DNA of 64,000 bases from Mytilus californianus (GCF_021869535.1 NW_026262690.1:61760995-61824994), one strand, 5' to 3'. Positions 1 through 12,639 are shown, counted from the stretch's first letter. Numbers and translations: made by a program. Notes: a model not told the origin generated them from the sequence alone.

Positions 1-232
1 CGTTTTTTATATAGATTAGACCGTTGGTTTTCCTGTTTGAATTGTTTCACACTAGTCTTTTTGGGCCCTTTATAGCTTGCTGTTCGTTATAAGCCAAGGT
101 TCCGTGTTGAAGACCTTACTTTGACCTATAATTGTTAACTTTTTACACATTGTGACTTGGATGGGTAGTTGTCTCATTGGCACTCATACCACATCTTCTT
201 ATATAATATATATATATATATACGGTATGTAC
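1..232 (+). mobile_element. Naiad 3' end fragment followed by (TA)n
   Basis: It matches the 3' UTR end of the long Naiad copy (TTGTCTCATTGGCACTCATA, then CATCTTCTTATAT) and runs into a TA microsatellite at about 208-222. Its 5' part is outside the window. Confidence 0.6.
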
Positions 233-734
233 TATCAACGAAAAAAAAAAAAAAAACCTTTGTTGTTGGTATCAAATTCACAATTTTTTTCAACACTATT
301 TGTGTTGGCGTCTTTGTTTGATTCACTTACATGTTTGTTTAAAAGTTTTTAGTCAGTTGTGTTGTATGTCTGTTATGTATATTTACACACTTTTGGATGC
401 TGGATTTATGTCACTTTAACCTATTATGTGTTTGGGTTTTTCGTCCAATTTTGTCAATATAACAAGTCTATAAACAACTGTCATACAAGTAATACGTATT
501 ACGAGCTATAAAACGCGGTTTAGGCCAACATTTTCTTCGAAAAATGCCTGTACTAAGTCAGGAATACTGCAGTTGTTTTTCGCTTATTCTGTTGATTGAA
601 AGCGTTTGATTTTATATATTTTCTTATCCCAGGAATAGATTACCTTAGCCGCATTTGGCACAACTTTTTGGAATTTTGGGTCCTTAATGCTCTTCAACTT
701 TGTACTTGCTTGGCTTTATAACTATTTTGATCTG
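233..734. other. Non-coding interval with partial repeats
   Basis: An A-run at about 241-256 is followed by AT-rich sequence without genes. Positions 480-640 resemble the dispersed repeat at 15.6 and 33.7 kb. From 640 on lies the leader of the hammerhead-bearing repeat. Confidence 0.4.
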
Positions 735-785
735 AGCGTCACTGATGAGTCTTATGTAGACTAAACGCGCGTCTGGCGTATTAAA
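735..785 (+). ncRNA. Hammerhead-ribozyme-like core (mutated)
   Basis: CTGATGA at 742-748, a GTC/GAC stem II (749-751 with 759-761), then TAAA where GAAA is expected, and ACGC/GCGT stem III ending in GTA at 778-780. The first core base after stem II is altered, so activity is unlikely. I find no convincing stem I. Confidence 0.4.
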
Positions 786-904
786 TTATAATCCTGGTAC
801 TTTTGATAACTATTTACGGACTTCACAGTTTGAATTTGTTTTTGAGTTCGGTATTTTTGACCGTAAGGGTTAAAACTAGTTAAAGATATCAGCCTTAAAA
901 GTTG

Positions 905-950
905 ATACCACAGACGCGCGTTTCGTCTACATTAGACTCATCAGTGGCAA
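905..950 (-). ncRNA. Hammerhead-ribozyme-like core with intact CTGATGA and GAAA
   Basis: On the minus strand: CTGATGA (944-938), a GTC/GAC stem II and GAAA (924-921), then a CGCGCGTCTG stem III region. It opposes the copy at 735-785, giving an inverted pair about 120 bp apart. Stem III pairing is weakened. Confidence 0.42.
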
Positions 951-959
951 ATCAAATAC

Positions 960-1869
960 GAAGTAATACAGGATACTTCATGTTGCAAATGATAAATACC
1001 TAACTAGACTATGAACGTATTTTGATGCGTATGATTTAGTTTTCATTTTTTTTTAAAAGCTCCGTGTTTTGTAAAGATTTGAAACGGGATATCTTCAATC
1101 GACCAAAAACTGGAAGAAAGTTTATAGGTCACATATTATCATAAAAAAAAATATTCAAGAACCATAAGAGCTAAGGCTCCGCAGCTATACCTATAAAAGA
1201 ATAATAATGGTTAATTTTTTTCGATTTACACTTCGAAGGGACTTTTTACTTCATAAAGAAAATTAATTGCATTACCACAAATTAAGTATTTCGTCGGAAA
1301 AAGTCTTGACTGCGAAAAGCTGAGTTCAGGTACTATTTCCAATGTCTGACTTCCGTTAGTATAGAATAAAGAGATGTCTGCAGATTAATTTCTTACTTTA
1401 CTTGAAGAATAATTTAATAAAGGTGTTAGGAACTGTCTGTTTCTGGAACGGCCTTGGTATAGATTCCAAATGAGCTGTATTGACCAATGCAGCTAACCTC
1501 GAATCTATAACAGGTCAATACAGAAACAGTCAGTTAATAACGCTATGAATTCATAAGTTGTTTAGCTTAGAAGGAAAAATATATGTACCAAGAATTTACC
1601 ATTGACCATAGAAAATTCAGTACAGATGAATGATGGATATCCATGAGTACTTAAAATTCTGCATTCGCTTTTTATCGTACTTTTATAGCTTTTCAATTAA
1701 ATTTGAACATTATGATGATACTTTGTACTTTTCGTTATGACATCAATAAAACTAAACAGAAACATATGTTTAAAACCACAAAAATCATTATAAATCAGAA
1801 TTCCACGTTGGTAGTTACAATGAAATCCATCAAGTGATATTTTTTTTAGTTATCAATTTCACAATAAAC
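960..1869. other. Non-coding AT-rich interval
   Basis: No coding frame, RNA gene or repeat recognised on either strand. Confidence 0.4.
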
Positions 1870-2500
1870 AACCCAATAGTCAGTGCTTTGGTACTGACAT
1901 GATTTTTAACAAACTTTACTTAAATTTGTCGTTCAAAAAGGAAGAAATTATTAAGAGCTAAGGTTTCAATTCCCTCAGGCAAAATTGACCTGAGCTGCAT
2001 TAGGCTACTTTTCATGTCCCTTTTGGTTATATTGCTCTTCATGTGTTTAGCTCTCATACATCCTTGGCTTTTAAATATTTGGGTTTGAGTGTTCCTCATG
2101 AAGGAAAATACAGAAAAGTGCTTCTGACGTACGAAGTTAATACATGTTATTATTTTCTTTTACTAGCACTTGATCGATACAGCTGCAGGTGGAATGTTTG
2201 CCCCCGGGAGTATCATCAACGCATTAGTCAATGCTTCGGTACCGACATGATTTCAACAAACATTCGAAAATTCTCTGTTGTAAAAACAAACAAATTATTA
2301 AGAAACTAAGGTTCGAACTCACTCAAGGAAAGTTGACCTTCGATAAATTTGACAATTTTAGGTCCCTTTTGGTCATTTTGCTCATTACTTATTCATTCGA
2401 GGCTTTCAAATGTTTAGGTTTGAGCGTTACTGATGAAGGTAATTCCAAAAAAGCGATTCAGACGTACGAAATTAATAAAGTGCGATTACTTCTAGAATAA
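1870..2500 (+). repeat. Tandem dimer of a repeat of about 350 bp with hammerhead-like cores
   Basis: Two direct copies, offset by about 346 bp, share landmarks (GGTACTGACATGATTT/GGTACCGACATGATTT and CTAAGGTT). Each carries a degenerate CTGATGA-stem-GAAA-like block (about 2085-2140 and 2423-2475). The same family occurs inverted at 49.36-49.75 kb. Open frames here are non-coding. Confidence 0.5.
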
Positions 2501-2834
2501 CATTCAAGTAAAAAAAAAATGTTTGGTTAGAAATTTATTCAATTTCGTAACGTGACAGAAATACATTATACATTTGACAACTTTTTTTAGATATTTATGA
2601 TTGAAAAAAAGAAGCTTTATATTATTACTGGAATTTTTCGAAGTTTTCTTAAGCTCAACACAAAGAGCTGACGAACACTTCCAAAATGGTGGAAAAGTAT
2701 GTCCTTTTGATGGATAACTAGGTTATTTTACCTCTCTGCAATTTGTATAAAAATAAGTGAAATATTATTGTTCGACCTGTTCAATAACAATATATATGGT
2801 TTTCAACTTCGTACTTTATTCAATCGTTTAACGT

Positions 2835-2895
2835 TTTTGATTAGAGTGTCACTGATGAGTCTTTTGTAGACGAAATGTGAATCAGGTGTACAAAA
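2835..2895 (+). ncRNA. Hammerhead-ribozyme-like core
   Basis: CTGATGA (2852-2858), stem II GTC/GAC (2859-2861 with 2869-2871), GAAA (2872-2875). The stem III region has diverged. Confidence 0.4.
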
Positions 2896-3794
2896 TTAAA
2901 AACCAGGTATCATTGCTGAGGTTTTTTTTAGAACATAATAATCTTTAGTTAGCATACCTTTGATATAGCAAAATTGTAAATTCACCTAGGGCCATACAAC
3001 TTATGTATCAATTTTAATTACTTGTTGGTTTTGATTGTATTTATTCGACATCTTTCATTGTTTATGACTTAGTACTTAGAAACTGGATAAAGTTATACAA
3101 CAAACCAATAATTATGCAATGTAATGCTCATGTTTAGAATTGATGAATTATTTGTTTTATAGTCGATACATACTGATCAAACGGGAATGTCAAAAAAGTT
3201 TCCTAGAGATGCAATGCGAGAATCTAAAAATATAAAAATAAATAAGTTAACGATGCTCAGGCTCATGAATATACGGCGGAGTTAAACTAGATTTTGAAAT
3301 CTCAATTCTCCCTTTCTTCCTTCCGCAAAAAGATGGAGGCAAAATATCATCTGTAACTGAACTCCTGCAAATGGAATCGAAATTTTACAGTAAATCTCTT
3401 TGTGTGAAAAATAGTAAAGTTTCGATCAATTAATGTTATCTATATCTCTGCTGTAAAATCCTTCGGTCATGGAAAGATAACATTAATCAATGCAATGTAG
3501 AACCAACAAATAAATGTACACCCCATAAGGATCCAACGGTACATCACAACCAATTAAAGAAAAAAAGAAAACCGATAGGAAACAAAAAGCTATTCCAATT
3601 ATCACAAATTTTGGTCTGAAAATGATCATGAAATTCTAATATCAAGTTTAAAACAGGACATTGGTCATTATCTACGTTAGATAAGGCAGAATAAGAATAA
3701 GTATACAGTCAAACCTGCTTAAGATGCAACCTGTATTAAGCACAAACCTGTATAATAAGACCATTAACTCTAGGTTCCTCTGTAATGCATTTAA
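2896..3794. other. Non-coding AT-rich interval
   Basis: Nothing recognised apart from simple A/T runs. Confidence 0.4.
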
Positions 3795-5830
3795 TATACA
3801 TTAATATGAATAAGAAGATGTGGTATGAGTGCCAATGAGACAACTACCCATCCAAGTCACAATGTATAAAAAGTTAACAATTATAGGTCAAAGTACGGCC
3901 TTCAACACGGAGCCTTGGCTCATACCGAACAGCAAGCTATAAAGGGGCCTAAAATGACTAGTGTAGAACAATTCAAACAGGAAAACCAACGGTTTAATCA
4001 ATATAAAAAACGAGAAACGAGAAACACCTATGAACCACACCAGCAAACGACAACAACTGAACAACAGGCTCCAGACTTAGGACAGGTGCATAAACATGCA
4101 ACGGGTTTAAACGTTTTAACAGGCGCCAACCTTCACCCTAACCTGAGACAGTAGTGTAACATTACAATATAAAAAAAACACACTATAAAATATCAATTGA
4201 AATAGCTTAACTCGATCAAAAAGACATTTAAACAAAAACAAGTAAACATACACTGAACGAATACGTTTGATCTATGACACAATATAAATAAAATATTAAA
4301 ACGTAGGTGCCTATATAACATAGACGTTACAGGTAGTTGTAAAAAAGATGTAGGAAGAGAGTCAATAAGACAACTCTTACCTGGGACAAAATGGCGTAAA
4401 ATAAAACAACGTACACAGGTAAATTTAAATATAATAATTTTGTTGTTAGGAGTACGGAAGTAAACATTATATTCAAAATTAATACATTCGTTGTAGAGAA
4501 TGAGTTCAGAAGTGAAAATTTATCGTCATACTAAATACTTATCAAAGGTGGTACATATTAAAAGTAATGAGACGAGATATAACACAAAATAAGTAAACAT
4601 TGAATTACAAAAATGCATTGAAAATTGTGTCAACAGGTCAAATTGAAACGAAAGTACGATTTGAGAGTACTTGCAGTTACTGAGAGCTAGTTAAAAGCCA
4701 AAAACAATTAACAATGAAAAACCAAGCATCAGAGACTAAATTCAATTAAAACACATCCCACAGATTTATTGTTTTAACGCCATGGACAGTCAAAGAAGAC
4801 ATGACTTGTGCATTGCCAAAATAAAAGTATCGACAGGCGCGCTTTTAGTACAATATTACCGTCACATTTAGGATGTGAAATACAGTTTTTAATAAGTTTT
4901 CTACACGTACAGCCAAATTTACTAATCAAATTTTTGCATTTATGGAAGAATTTAGTAAATGTTTTAAGTAATTTATGATAACGAAATCCCTGACTTAATG
5001 ATTTACCAGTGATGCATTGATTACGTCCGTTAAAATCTATGACATCACTACACACACGGGCATAACGAACGAGTTGGAATATATAAACACCGTACGATGG
5101 AGCCAAAGGAACATCGTCGTCTAAAAAAGGAAATTAACAATAGGGAATGATAAATCGTCTCTTTTGTCGTAAATTTTAGTATGGAGTTTCCCTTTAGAAA
5201 TTGAAATGCCTAAATCTAGAAAAGGACAACTACTGCTGTTTATGTTAGATTTATTTAAAGGAAGTTCCTTTGGGTATATTTCGGTAGTATATTTAGAGAA
5301 TTCTGGATTATTTAACGAAAAAATATCATCAAGATAACGGTAGGTTATATCTAGGTATTGTTGAATGTGTCAACCAAATGTAACAATGGCGTGTCTTTAC
5401 TGAGTTTGGCCATAAACTGATTCATAGCCATACAGGAATAAATCTGCTATTAAAGGGACGCAATTAGTGCCCATAGGAATACCTTCTACCTGTCGATACA
5501 CTTTATCGCCGAAACGTACACATATGTTGTCCAGGAGAAATTTAAAGCTTCAATCATACCTTCACATTTCCAGTAGATGTATCTAGCATACTTTCCTTTT
5601 TCGTTACAGAAAAGGCTTTAAACGAGTTACAGCAAATAAATTTGCAATAAGATTTTACAAAAGACCATTTAGTTAAATATGAAAACTTTTTCTTGATAAG
5701 ATTGTGTGGAAGTGAAATGTAAAGCATAACTGTCAACAGAATTAAAGGGACCATCAAAAGCGCGTATTTTAATGAACTGACGACACTGTTTTCAATCTAT
5801 AAAAGATGGAGGACAATATTTAGGTCCTTT
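3795..5830 (-). mobile_element. Truncated Naiad copy
   Basis: The minus strand carries RT C-terminal blocks (5106-4774) and RT motif blocks (5757-5554), followed by the same 3' UTR as the 58.9-62.6 kb copy, ending at about 3795 with CTTCTTAT. Relative to that copy, there are deletions at about 4838 and 5770. It retains the YLDD-encoding stretch near 5328-5340. The ATGA of the SECIS-like core is ATGG here. Confidence 0.65.
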
Positions 5831-6075
5831 AAACTTGTATTAAAGGATCACCTGTCTTACGGGACCATTTTAGTATTTAGAAAAATCTGGATTCTTTACC
5901 GATCATATGTCGTCTTAATATCTGTAGGTATTGTTAAAATATATATCAAGTTGTGTTTCGATGGGTCTTTACGAAGATTAGCAATGCACATGGATTCATA
6001 ATAGTAAAGATATAAATCAGCAATTAGAGGGACTTTAAACTAAGATTTCCAACAGTAAAGGAACACATTAAGTTC
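5831..6075 (-). mobile_element. Strongly decayed Penelope-like RT fragment
   Basis: Scattered matches to the RT region of the neighbouring Naiad copy (for example GCAATTAGAGGGAC versus GCTATTAAAGGGAC) continue in the same order, at much lower identity. It is either an older element or a different family. Confidence 0.4.
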
Positions 6076-6269
6076 TTATATTGATAACAATCATATGACG
6101 GTATACCTGATATAAAAGAACAAACTTATTTATAATATCAAATGGTATACTAATGCTTTCAAACATCCTTTTGCTGGTCTAATTCATATACTTTCTGTAA
6201 ATTATTTCACTAAAAAAATATAACAAAAATATCAGGTCTAGTAAAAAAAAAACTCATCATAGAAACTTG

Positions 6270-6330
6270 GATTGAAATTGTGTATGTCAGATGCTTTTCG
6301 TCTACAAAAGACTCATCAGTGATGCTCAAA
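6270..6330 (-). ncRNA. Hammerhead-ribozyme-like core
   Basis: On the minus strand CTGATGA (6319-6313) is followed by a GTC/GAC stem and GAAAA. The flanking repeat body matches 640-780 in reverse. Confidence 0.38.
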
Positions 6331-6689
6331 TCAATAAAGTTAAACAGGCCAAATAAAGTACGAAGTTGAAGGCCATTGCGAACCCAAAAGACCATTTTCC
6401 TAAATGGGTAGATTTTTTGTTAGATAAGAATATACGTTTTAGAGTATAAAGTAACTTTTCAAGGAGACACACTGACCCTCGACGGAGCGCAGCTTGTCCA
6501 AGACTTCGTCATTTATCAATGAGTTCCTAAGGAGCACTAGTCAAAGTTTTTGTTGAACATGTATTTGATTAACATCTTAATGAAAACTTTTAAAGTTATT
6601 GTACAATTGGACAAATAAACCAGTTAAAGCATTAGAAATATATTTTGATCATAACAGAGAAGAATGTTAAAAATTAAACTGGGAGAATA

Positions 6690-8060
6690 AAATTGAGAAA
6701 ATGGACAAATTATTTCATTTACAGGGGAAACGTAATTTAACTTTAATTGGGAAATTTTACCACATTTTTGGCAAATGCCTGTACAGTTCCAGAGAAATAT
6801 AGAAAAGATATAGAAAGTAAATGCTATAAATACATCTGGGATGGTAAACCAAATAAGGTTAAAAGAAATACCATGATTAAGTGGTACGAAGAAAGGGGAG
6901 GGTTACACATGATTGATATACAAAGTTATTTTATGTCTCTTAAAGCATCTTGGGTAAGTAAACTCATTAGTAACAGTATGTCAAACTGGAAGTTGATTGC
7001 TTTAAAATATCTCAATGTGGTTGGTATAAATTGGTTGATTTTTAAGATGAATTTTGAAGAGAAGAAAATACTAGATTATATCAAACACATCCCTGAATTT
7101 TAAAGAGAAGTTTTTAAATGCTGGGTAATATCAGATGATGGACAGACAAAAAACCTACCAACTTTACAGAAATAAGAAAACCGGTAAAAAGTTAAATCAC
7201 AAAAATACTGAACTCCGAGGAAAATTCAAAACAAAAAGTCACTAATCAAATGGCAAAATCAAAAGCACAAACACATCAAACAAATGGACAACAATTTCGG
7301 GAAACAAACCATTATTTTTGAAAATTTGATAAAGAGTCACTTGATATTTTCACTGATGTTATAGATGACACAGGTGATATATCTGAACATTTTATTTTGC
7401 AAAAATTAGTGTCTGTAAGAGTAATTGGATAGCAGAAATAAATATTTTGAAAAGAGCCATCCCAAAAGACTGGCTTCAGATGTTAAAGTCTGACAGTTCA
7501 ATTAAGAGTATTGTATATATTCCTAGACATAAATTATTTGGAAAGATGATTACAATGAGGCTTCAAGTTTTTCAACAAACATATTATACAAATCAATTTG
7601 TAAAGATAAAACTGAACCCTCAATTGGTGTTAGCAAATGGATGCGTATTTTACAAATTAATGAGAACCTTGGTATTAATCAATTATATTTTTTCAAGTTT
7701 CATTATTTAGAAAAGAATAAATTAAAAAATATATAGATGGAAACTTTTACAATTCATTTTACCAACAAAATACTTATTATTTAAATGGAAACAGAAGAAC
7801 GACGGTCTATGTAATGTATGTAATGAAGAAGATAATAACCACTTTTTTTTTTATTTCTTATGGATTTTTAGAAAAGTTTTGGAGAAGTATTTATTAGTTA
7901 ATGAGAAAATCAAATTTAGATTTAAGCGTATTTTTAAAGCAATTAATCTTTGGATATTAGATTTTTACCAAAATTATTTTGGTCTGAATTATTTCTTAAC
8001 AATTTTAGGTTTTCTAAATATTCAAATTATATTATCTATCTAATCAGAAATTTTTGTTCA
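6690..8060 (+). pseudogene. LINE (L1/Tx1-like) reverse transcriptase C-terminal fragment
   Basis: Frames at 6747-7103 and beyond encode KYIWDGKPNKVKR, GGLHMIDIQSYFMSLKASWV and, further on, a CNVCNEEDNHH-like cysteine/histidine cluster (about 7805-7845). These are typical of the region after the RT domain in L1-like non-LTR elements. Stops and frameshifts are numerous. A repeat inserted at about 7184-7300 splits the fragment. The class rests on motif resemblance only. Confidence 0.6.
7184..7300 (-). repeat. Dispersed mussel repeat inserted in the LINE fragment
   Basis: The stretch with ATGGCAAAATCAAAAGC and ACACATCAAAC recurs at 9296-9430. The LINE reading resumes after it. Confidence 0.5.
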
Positions 8061-8420
8061 ATAATACATAAAAAGATATAACGAAAACAGAACAATGAAA
8101 TGAAATGCATTATTGAAGTCACTAAACAGAAGTATACACAATTGAATAGATAAAAACATAATGCATAAAACTTTTGTAAAATTGTATTTCAATAAATGTG
8201 TATATACATATATATCAACAGCTGATTACTAACATGGGGTAATCAGTGGAATATTACTGGATACATCAAGAAAAGCTTGGATTCTCCATGTAACAATGTA
8301 ACAATCATATTTGGTAAATTGACCCTAGATGTACCGGATTCCAACACGGGCTTTTTTTTATTTTTTTCAAACAACTGATATTTTAATGCAAGTCTCTGTT
8401 CTTTTATTTACAATATTTTA
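8061..8420. other. Non-coding interval before the segmental duplication
   Basis: AT-rich, no gene recognised. A short T-run follows AACACGGGC at about 8345. Confidence 0.35.
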
Positions 8421-8794
8421 GACTTGTGACGATTTGGAACTTGACACATTATATAGTTGTATATAGATGTCATTGATTATTTGTTTCGTTGGGTTGCTGC
8501 CTCATAAACTTAACTAAGCACATATTCTTATATAATCTTGATGAACTTTGAAATACCCACTTGCAGTGGAAATTTGTTTACAGATCAATGATTTTTATTA
8601 CACTTCAATACCAATTGGTAGACACGTGCGTGATGGCAACGGAACGTATACACGGCTGTCATTCGGTACATCGAGAACAAATTCGCTGGAGAGAAAAATA
8701 TTAGTATATAATTTCCCGAAAACCTCATTTATATCTTCAACTTTCTACATATTGTATTACATTTTATAAATCCTTGGTGGTCTTTTCTGATCCA

Positions 8795-8872
8795 TATATA
8801 TAAAATTTTGACTTGGATGGAGAGTTGTCTCATTGGCACTCATACCACATCTTCTTATATCTATATATATCT
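8795..8872 (+). mobile_element. Short Naiad 3' tip with TA-rich end
   Basis: About 65 bp match the extreme 3' end of the Naiad (TTGTCTCATTGGCACTCATA) and run into a TA-rich tail. The companion unit at 32.6 kb lacks it, so it inserted after the duplication. Confidence 0.55.
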
Positions 8873-9295
8873 GTAGAACCAAATTGATGTTTAGATTTAA
8901 AACAATTCAAATTAATATGTGGGTTATGGATATCTACATATACATAAAGAGCGTTGACAATAATACAGATAATGTCACTGAGAGAAATAGTCTTTTTTCA
9001 TTTAAATCATTTCCTACAAAACTAAGAAATGAAAAGTAGATAAACAATTCTATCAATTCAGATGCAAGAAGTGAAACTTTTTCTTTCTTAATGGCAGAGT
9101 GATTCACAATATTACGTTTTTTGATAACCATTATACATGTATTCCTCATTTTTTGTACAATTTTCAGTTACAGTGCATAATGATTTTTGATAATTAAATT
9201 TAGGTTGAATACCTAGTCAATAACCACAATTAATCTGTCAATAGATTTTCTTTTTTGATAAAACATTTTTACTGAAAATATAAAATAATGAAATA

Positions 9296-9430
9296 TCGAA
9301 CTACATGGAAATTTCAAAACGGAAAGTTCTTTATTAAATGGCAAAATCAAAAGCTGAAACACATCAAACGAATGAAAACAACTGCCATAATTTTGACTTG
9401 GTACAGGCATTTCCTTATGTTGAAAATTGT
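9296..9430 (-). repeat. Dispersed mussel repeat
   Basis: Same family as 7184-7300, with ATGGCAAAATCAAAAGC and a GACTTGGTACAGGCATTTCC landmark. Confidence 0.45.
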
Positions 9431-10159
9431 GGATTAAACCTGGTTTTAAAGCTTTTAGTTCTGATTTGAATTTTAAAAGTAGGATCTTTTAAATACGAAA
9501 GTTCAGAATTATCATTCAGTACACATGTATATGAATTTTGAGATTCATTATTCGTTATTAAGTCACAGTTTAAAGCTGAATGAACTGATATCGAATGAGA
9601 CAAATGACTTCTGAACTAATATAATAAAAAGAAATCGAGTGAAATCTTTAGTGTTTAATAAGCTATAGAAAATCTCAAATAAAATAAAAAGATCTGACAG
9701 CTTCAGAAGCTTAATTTCTATTCTTTGACCGTCATGCTAAATTTTTGTAAAGGGGAGAAATCGATCTACTATACTTAAAAATTCACAATTACATGTCATA
9801 ACTGTCGATATTTATCTCTCTACATTCTTTCATCTAACACTTTATTCGGTAGAGGTACACAAAAAGTATAACATAATTTAATTTGTATGCTAACCCGTAT
9901 ATTTCAGATGTAGTTTTAATAGTATGACAAAGTTGTGGAAAATACCTTCCAAGCTACATGAAATTCTGAAATGAAAATATAATATCTTCCTTGTAGAATG
10001 CATACGATATTGTTCACCGAAAATAAGCATACAGGATAAACAGTTTTTACGAAAGTTCTATTTTTAAATTTCAATGAGGAGAAAAAAGCTCGCAAATAGT
10101 CAATTTTTGAGATTTGTTTCAAATGCTTACTTGATTAATGTATATAACTTAACAATGCA

Positions 10160-10420
10160 TTGTATAAGAGTAACATGACGGGTGTCACATGTAGAATAGG
10201 ATCTAATAACCCTTCTGGAGCACCTGAGATCACCCCTGGTATTTGGTGGGGTTGGTGTTGCCCATTCTTTGTTTTATATGTTGTGATTTGTAAACTGTTG
10301 TTTGTCTTTTGATCTTTTTTCGTTTTGTCCTATGGTATAATCAGTTCGTTTTCGACTTTTGAATTGAGTTTGACTATCCCTTGATATCTCTCTCTTACGT
10401 ATCACATTTTCCCTTTGTTA
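10160..10420 (+). repeat. Penelope-like element 3' UTR fragment
   Basis: Homologous to 26740-26960, 18985-19345 and 57965-58190 (GGAGCACCTGAGATCACCCC, then TTTGGTGGGGTT). No coding part remains. Confidence 0.5.
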
Positions 10421-10879
10421 ATACAAATAACAACCCCGGCTTATAATAAAAAACCAAATAGACGAACAATAATATAACCAAACAAACGAAGAAACAAACA
10501 AATAAAAGAAACAAACAATAGCTGAAATGAATATTATCAGACACAAAACTGTTTTGACATCCAATGACCTAGTATGATCATTCATTGGCTGGCTAAAATG
10601 AAATGTTCATCTGTTGCGCCAACGTATTACGTTGTTTTAACAATGGATATTCAAAGGCATGTGGTTGCCAAATGTTTCTCATTGCTTAAAACAAATAACT
10701 AAAAAAAAAAAATTAAAAAATAACACAGCCGTAAACCTTGTGTTTTGATTAACAAATGGCATGTTAGTAATGTTTTGATTAACAAATATATATGTGTTTG
10801 CGTAAAATAATCTTAATCGATAGTCGATGACACACGACTTAATTATATAAAGGTAATTTAATCGGTATAATGTTATAGA

Positions 10880-10964
10880 GAAAGTCCAAATAACTGTCCA
10901 TTCCTGGGAAATAATGGAGCGGATGCCCATTATTTCCCAGGAATGGACAGTTATTTGGACTTTC
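10880..10964. repeat. Perfect 38-bp inverted repeat with 9-bp spacer
   Basis: Arm 10880-10917 is exactly complementary to 10927-10964. The core of each arm reads CCATTCCTGGGAAATAATGG or its complement. A degenerate single arm occurs at about 11545-11580. Confidence 0.85.
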
Positions 10965-11645
10965 GCTAACTTAAAATATACCTTAAATTTAAAAAAAAAA
11001 TATTCAGATGTTAACATTTTAAAGAATTTAATTTCATTTTGTAATGGTTTTCTTTTCATTTTCCCCGTGTTGTACCCAATAATCTACAGGGTAAATTTGA
11101 GATCAAGCAGACGATCTACTCACGTAACGAACTATTTATGAACAGTAGAATAATTACTATAAAAAATCTTGAATAAAGTTCATCCAAATTTATGTTTTAA
11201 GATCGTTTTTACCCGATCGGATACTACCCGTCACAGAAATTCAGTCAAGATTTGCTTCGGAAAAACAAATTGTGGATAATGTTGTGGAATTTTAGTGAAT
11301 ACGACACTATATATTATATTCTATTATATTATACGATAGAACTACGACTCGCAAATAAAAGCTGTTTATTAATAATGAGATATTTGGTGTTCATTGTATT
11401 ACTACGATCCAAATTTAAAAAAAACGAATATCAGCCGTTTGAGTAAGTTTTTATCTTCGTGCAATATCGCGTTTCGTCCTTTAAAGAAAGTGCCCATGGA
11501 AATATCCAAAGGGCAAAACGCCCGGATGAGTGAAGATGGACAATAGAAAATAACTCTCCATTCCTGAAAAATAATGTAGAGCTTGAACAAAAGATTGACG
11601 TCGCAGGTGTATTTTAATAACAAATACGGGTTATGTTTTTTAAGG

Positions 11646-11729
11646 AATGACTGTAATATTTTTTCTGTCTATGAAGAAATAACATTGTTTATGTTATTTC
11701 GAATAGACAGAAAAAATATTACAGTCATT
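11646..11729. repeat. Perfect 27-bp inverted repeat with extended stem
   Basis: Arm 11646-11672 is complementary to 11703-11729. The 30-bp spacer contains a further 10-bp pairing (GAAATAACAT), making a hairpin of nearly 40 bp. Confidence 0.85.
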
Positions 11730-12639
11730 TCTTATAATTTAATTCTAAATTCTGTTTTAAACCGGAGTAAACCATGAAAAAACGTTGATGAGTGAGCTGA
11801 TAAACAAAAAAACGTCAGCCAATCAGAAGACGCGTTACATCCAAAATTAAATTATTCGAAGATAAACATTACGGTTTTTTCTCTATTTTATTTTTTTTTG
11901 TGGGCCTCACATTGATAACAGGACATATGAAATAAAAAAAAAATAGCAAATATCAAAATAAGTAAAACAAATTTTATCATAAAACAAACGGAAACCAGAA
12001 AAAAAATATAAATAAAGTACATTGAACACTCCAACGATTACAGTAGCTTGTAAATTCAAATATAATGCTAATGAAATTAAACTCCAAGAAATATCATTCA
12101 AGAATCATACAAATCCTGTCGTTTCGAAGCAAATTTACGTCTAGGTTTTGTGTGATAACAAATCGTGACTCGTCAATTTAATGAGTTTCGTTGTAGAAAT
12201 AGCTGTACAGCTTAGAAAAGTAACTAAGGTTTTGAATGCTGTAGAATGTCAATAAAGGAGATTCTGGGTATGTCAATGAGACAGCATTACACATTTACAA
12301 ATAACCAAAAGATAATTAATCATAATTCTATAAGAAATACAGAAAAAGGAAATTTGAAAATAGTCAAATAAAAAAAAGCTAACATTAGTTGAAACGTTTA
12401 TAGTCGTTATCCTCCTGCCCCTAATTTTAACTGAATGATCGTCCCCTTACAATCTTAATTTGTACTTATTTTTCTTTCTTTTTTTTTTGTTACCGTATCT
12501 GTGTTTCACTATATATCCATGTACGTTCATATATAGAAACACACGATACTTTGTAGGTTGTTGTGTCAACAAAACCCCTATAACATTGCATTCTATATAA
12601 CTGTCATACAAGGGAGAGGTTTAACTAGCTATCAAACCA

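Noticed and set aside
2043..2500. Small frames of 88-89 codons
   Set aside because: They fall in a tandem non-coding repeat of the hammerhead-like family and are not conserved between the two units.
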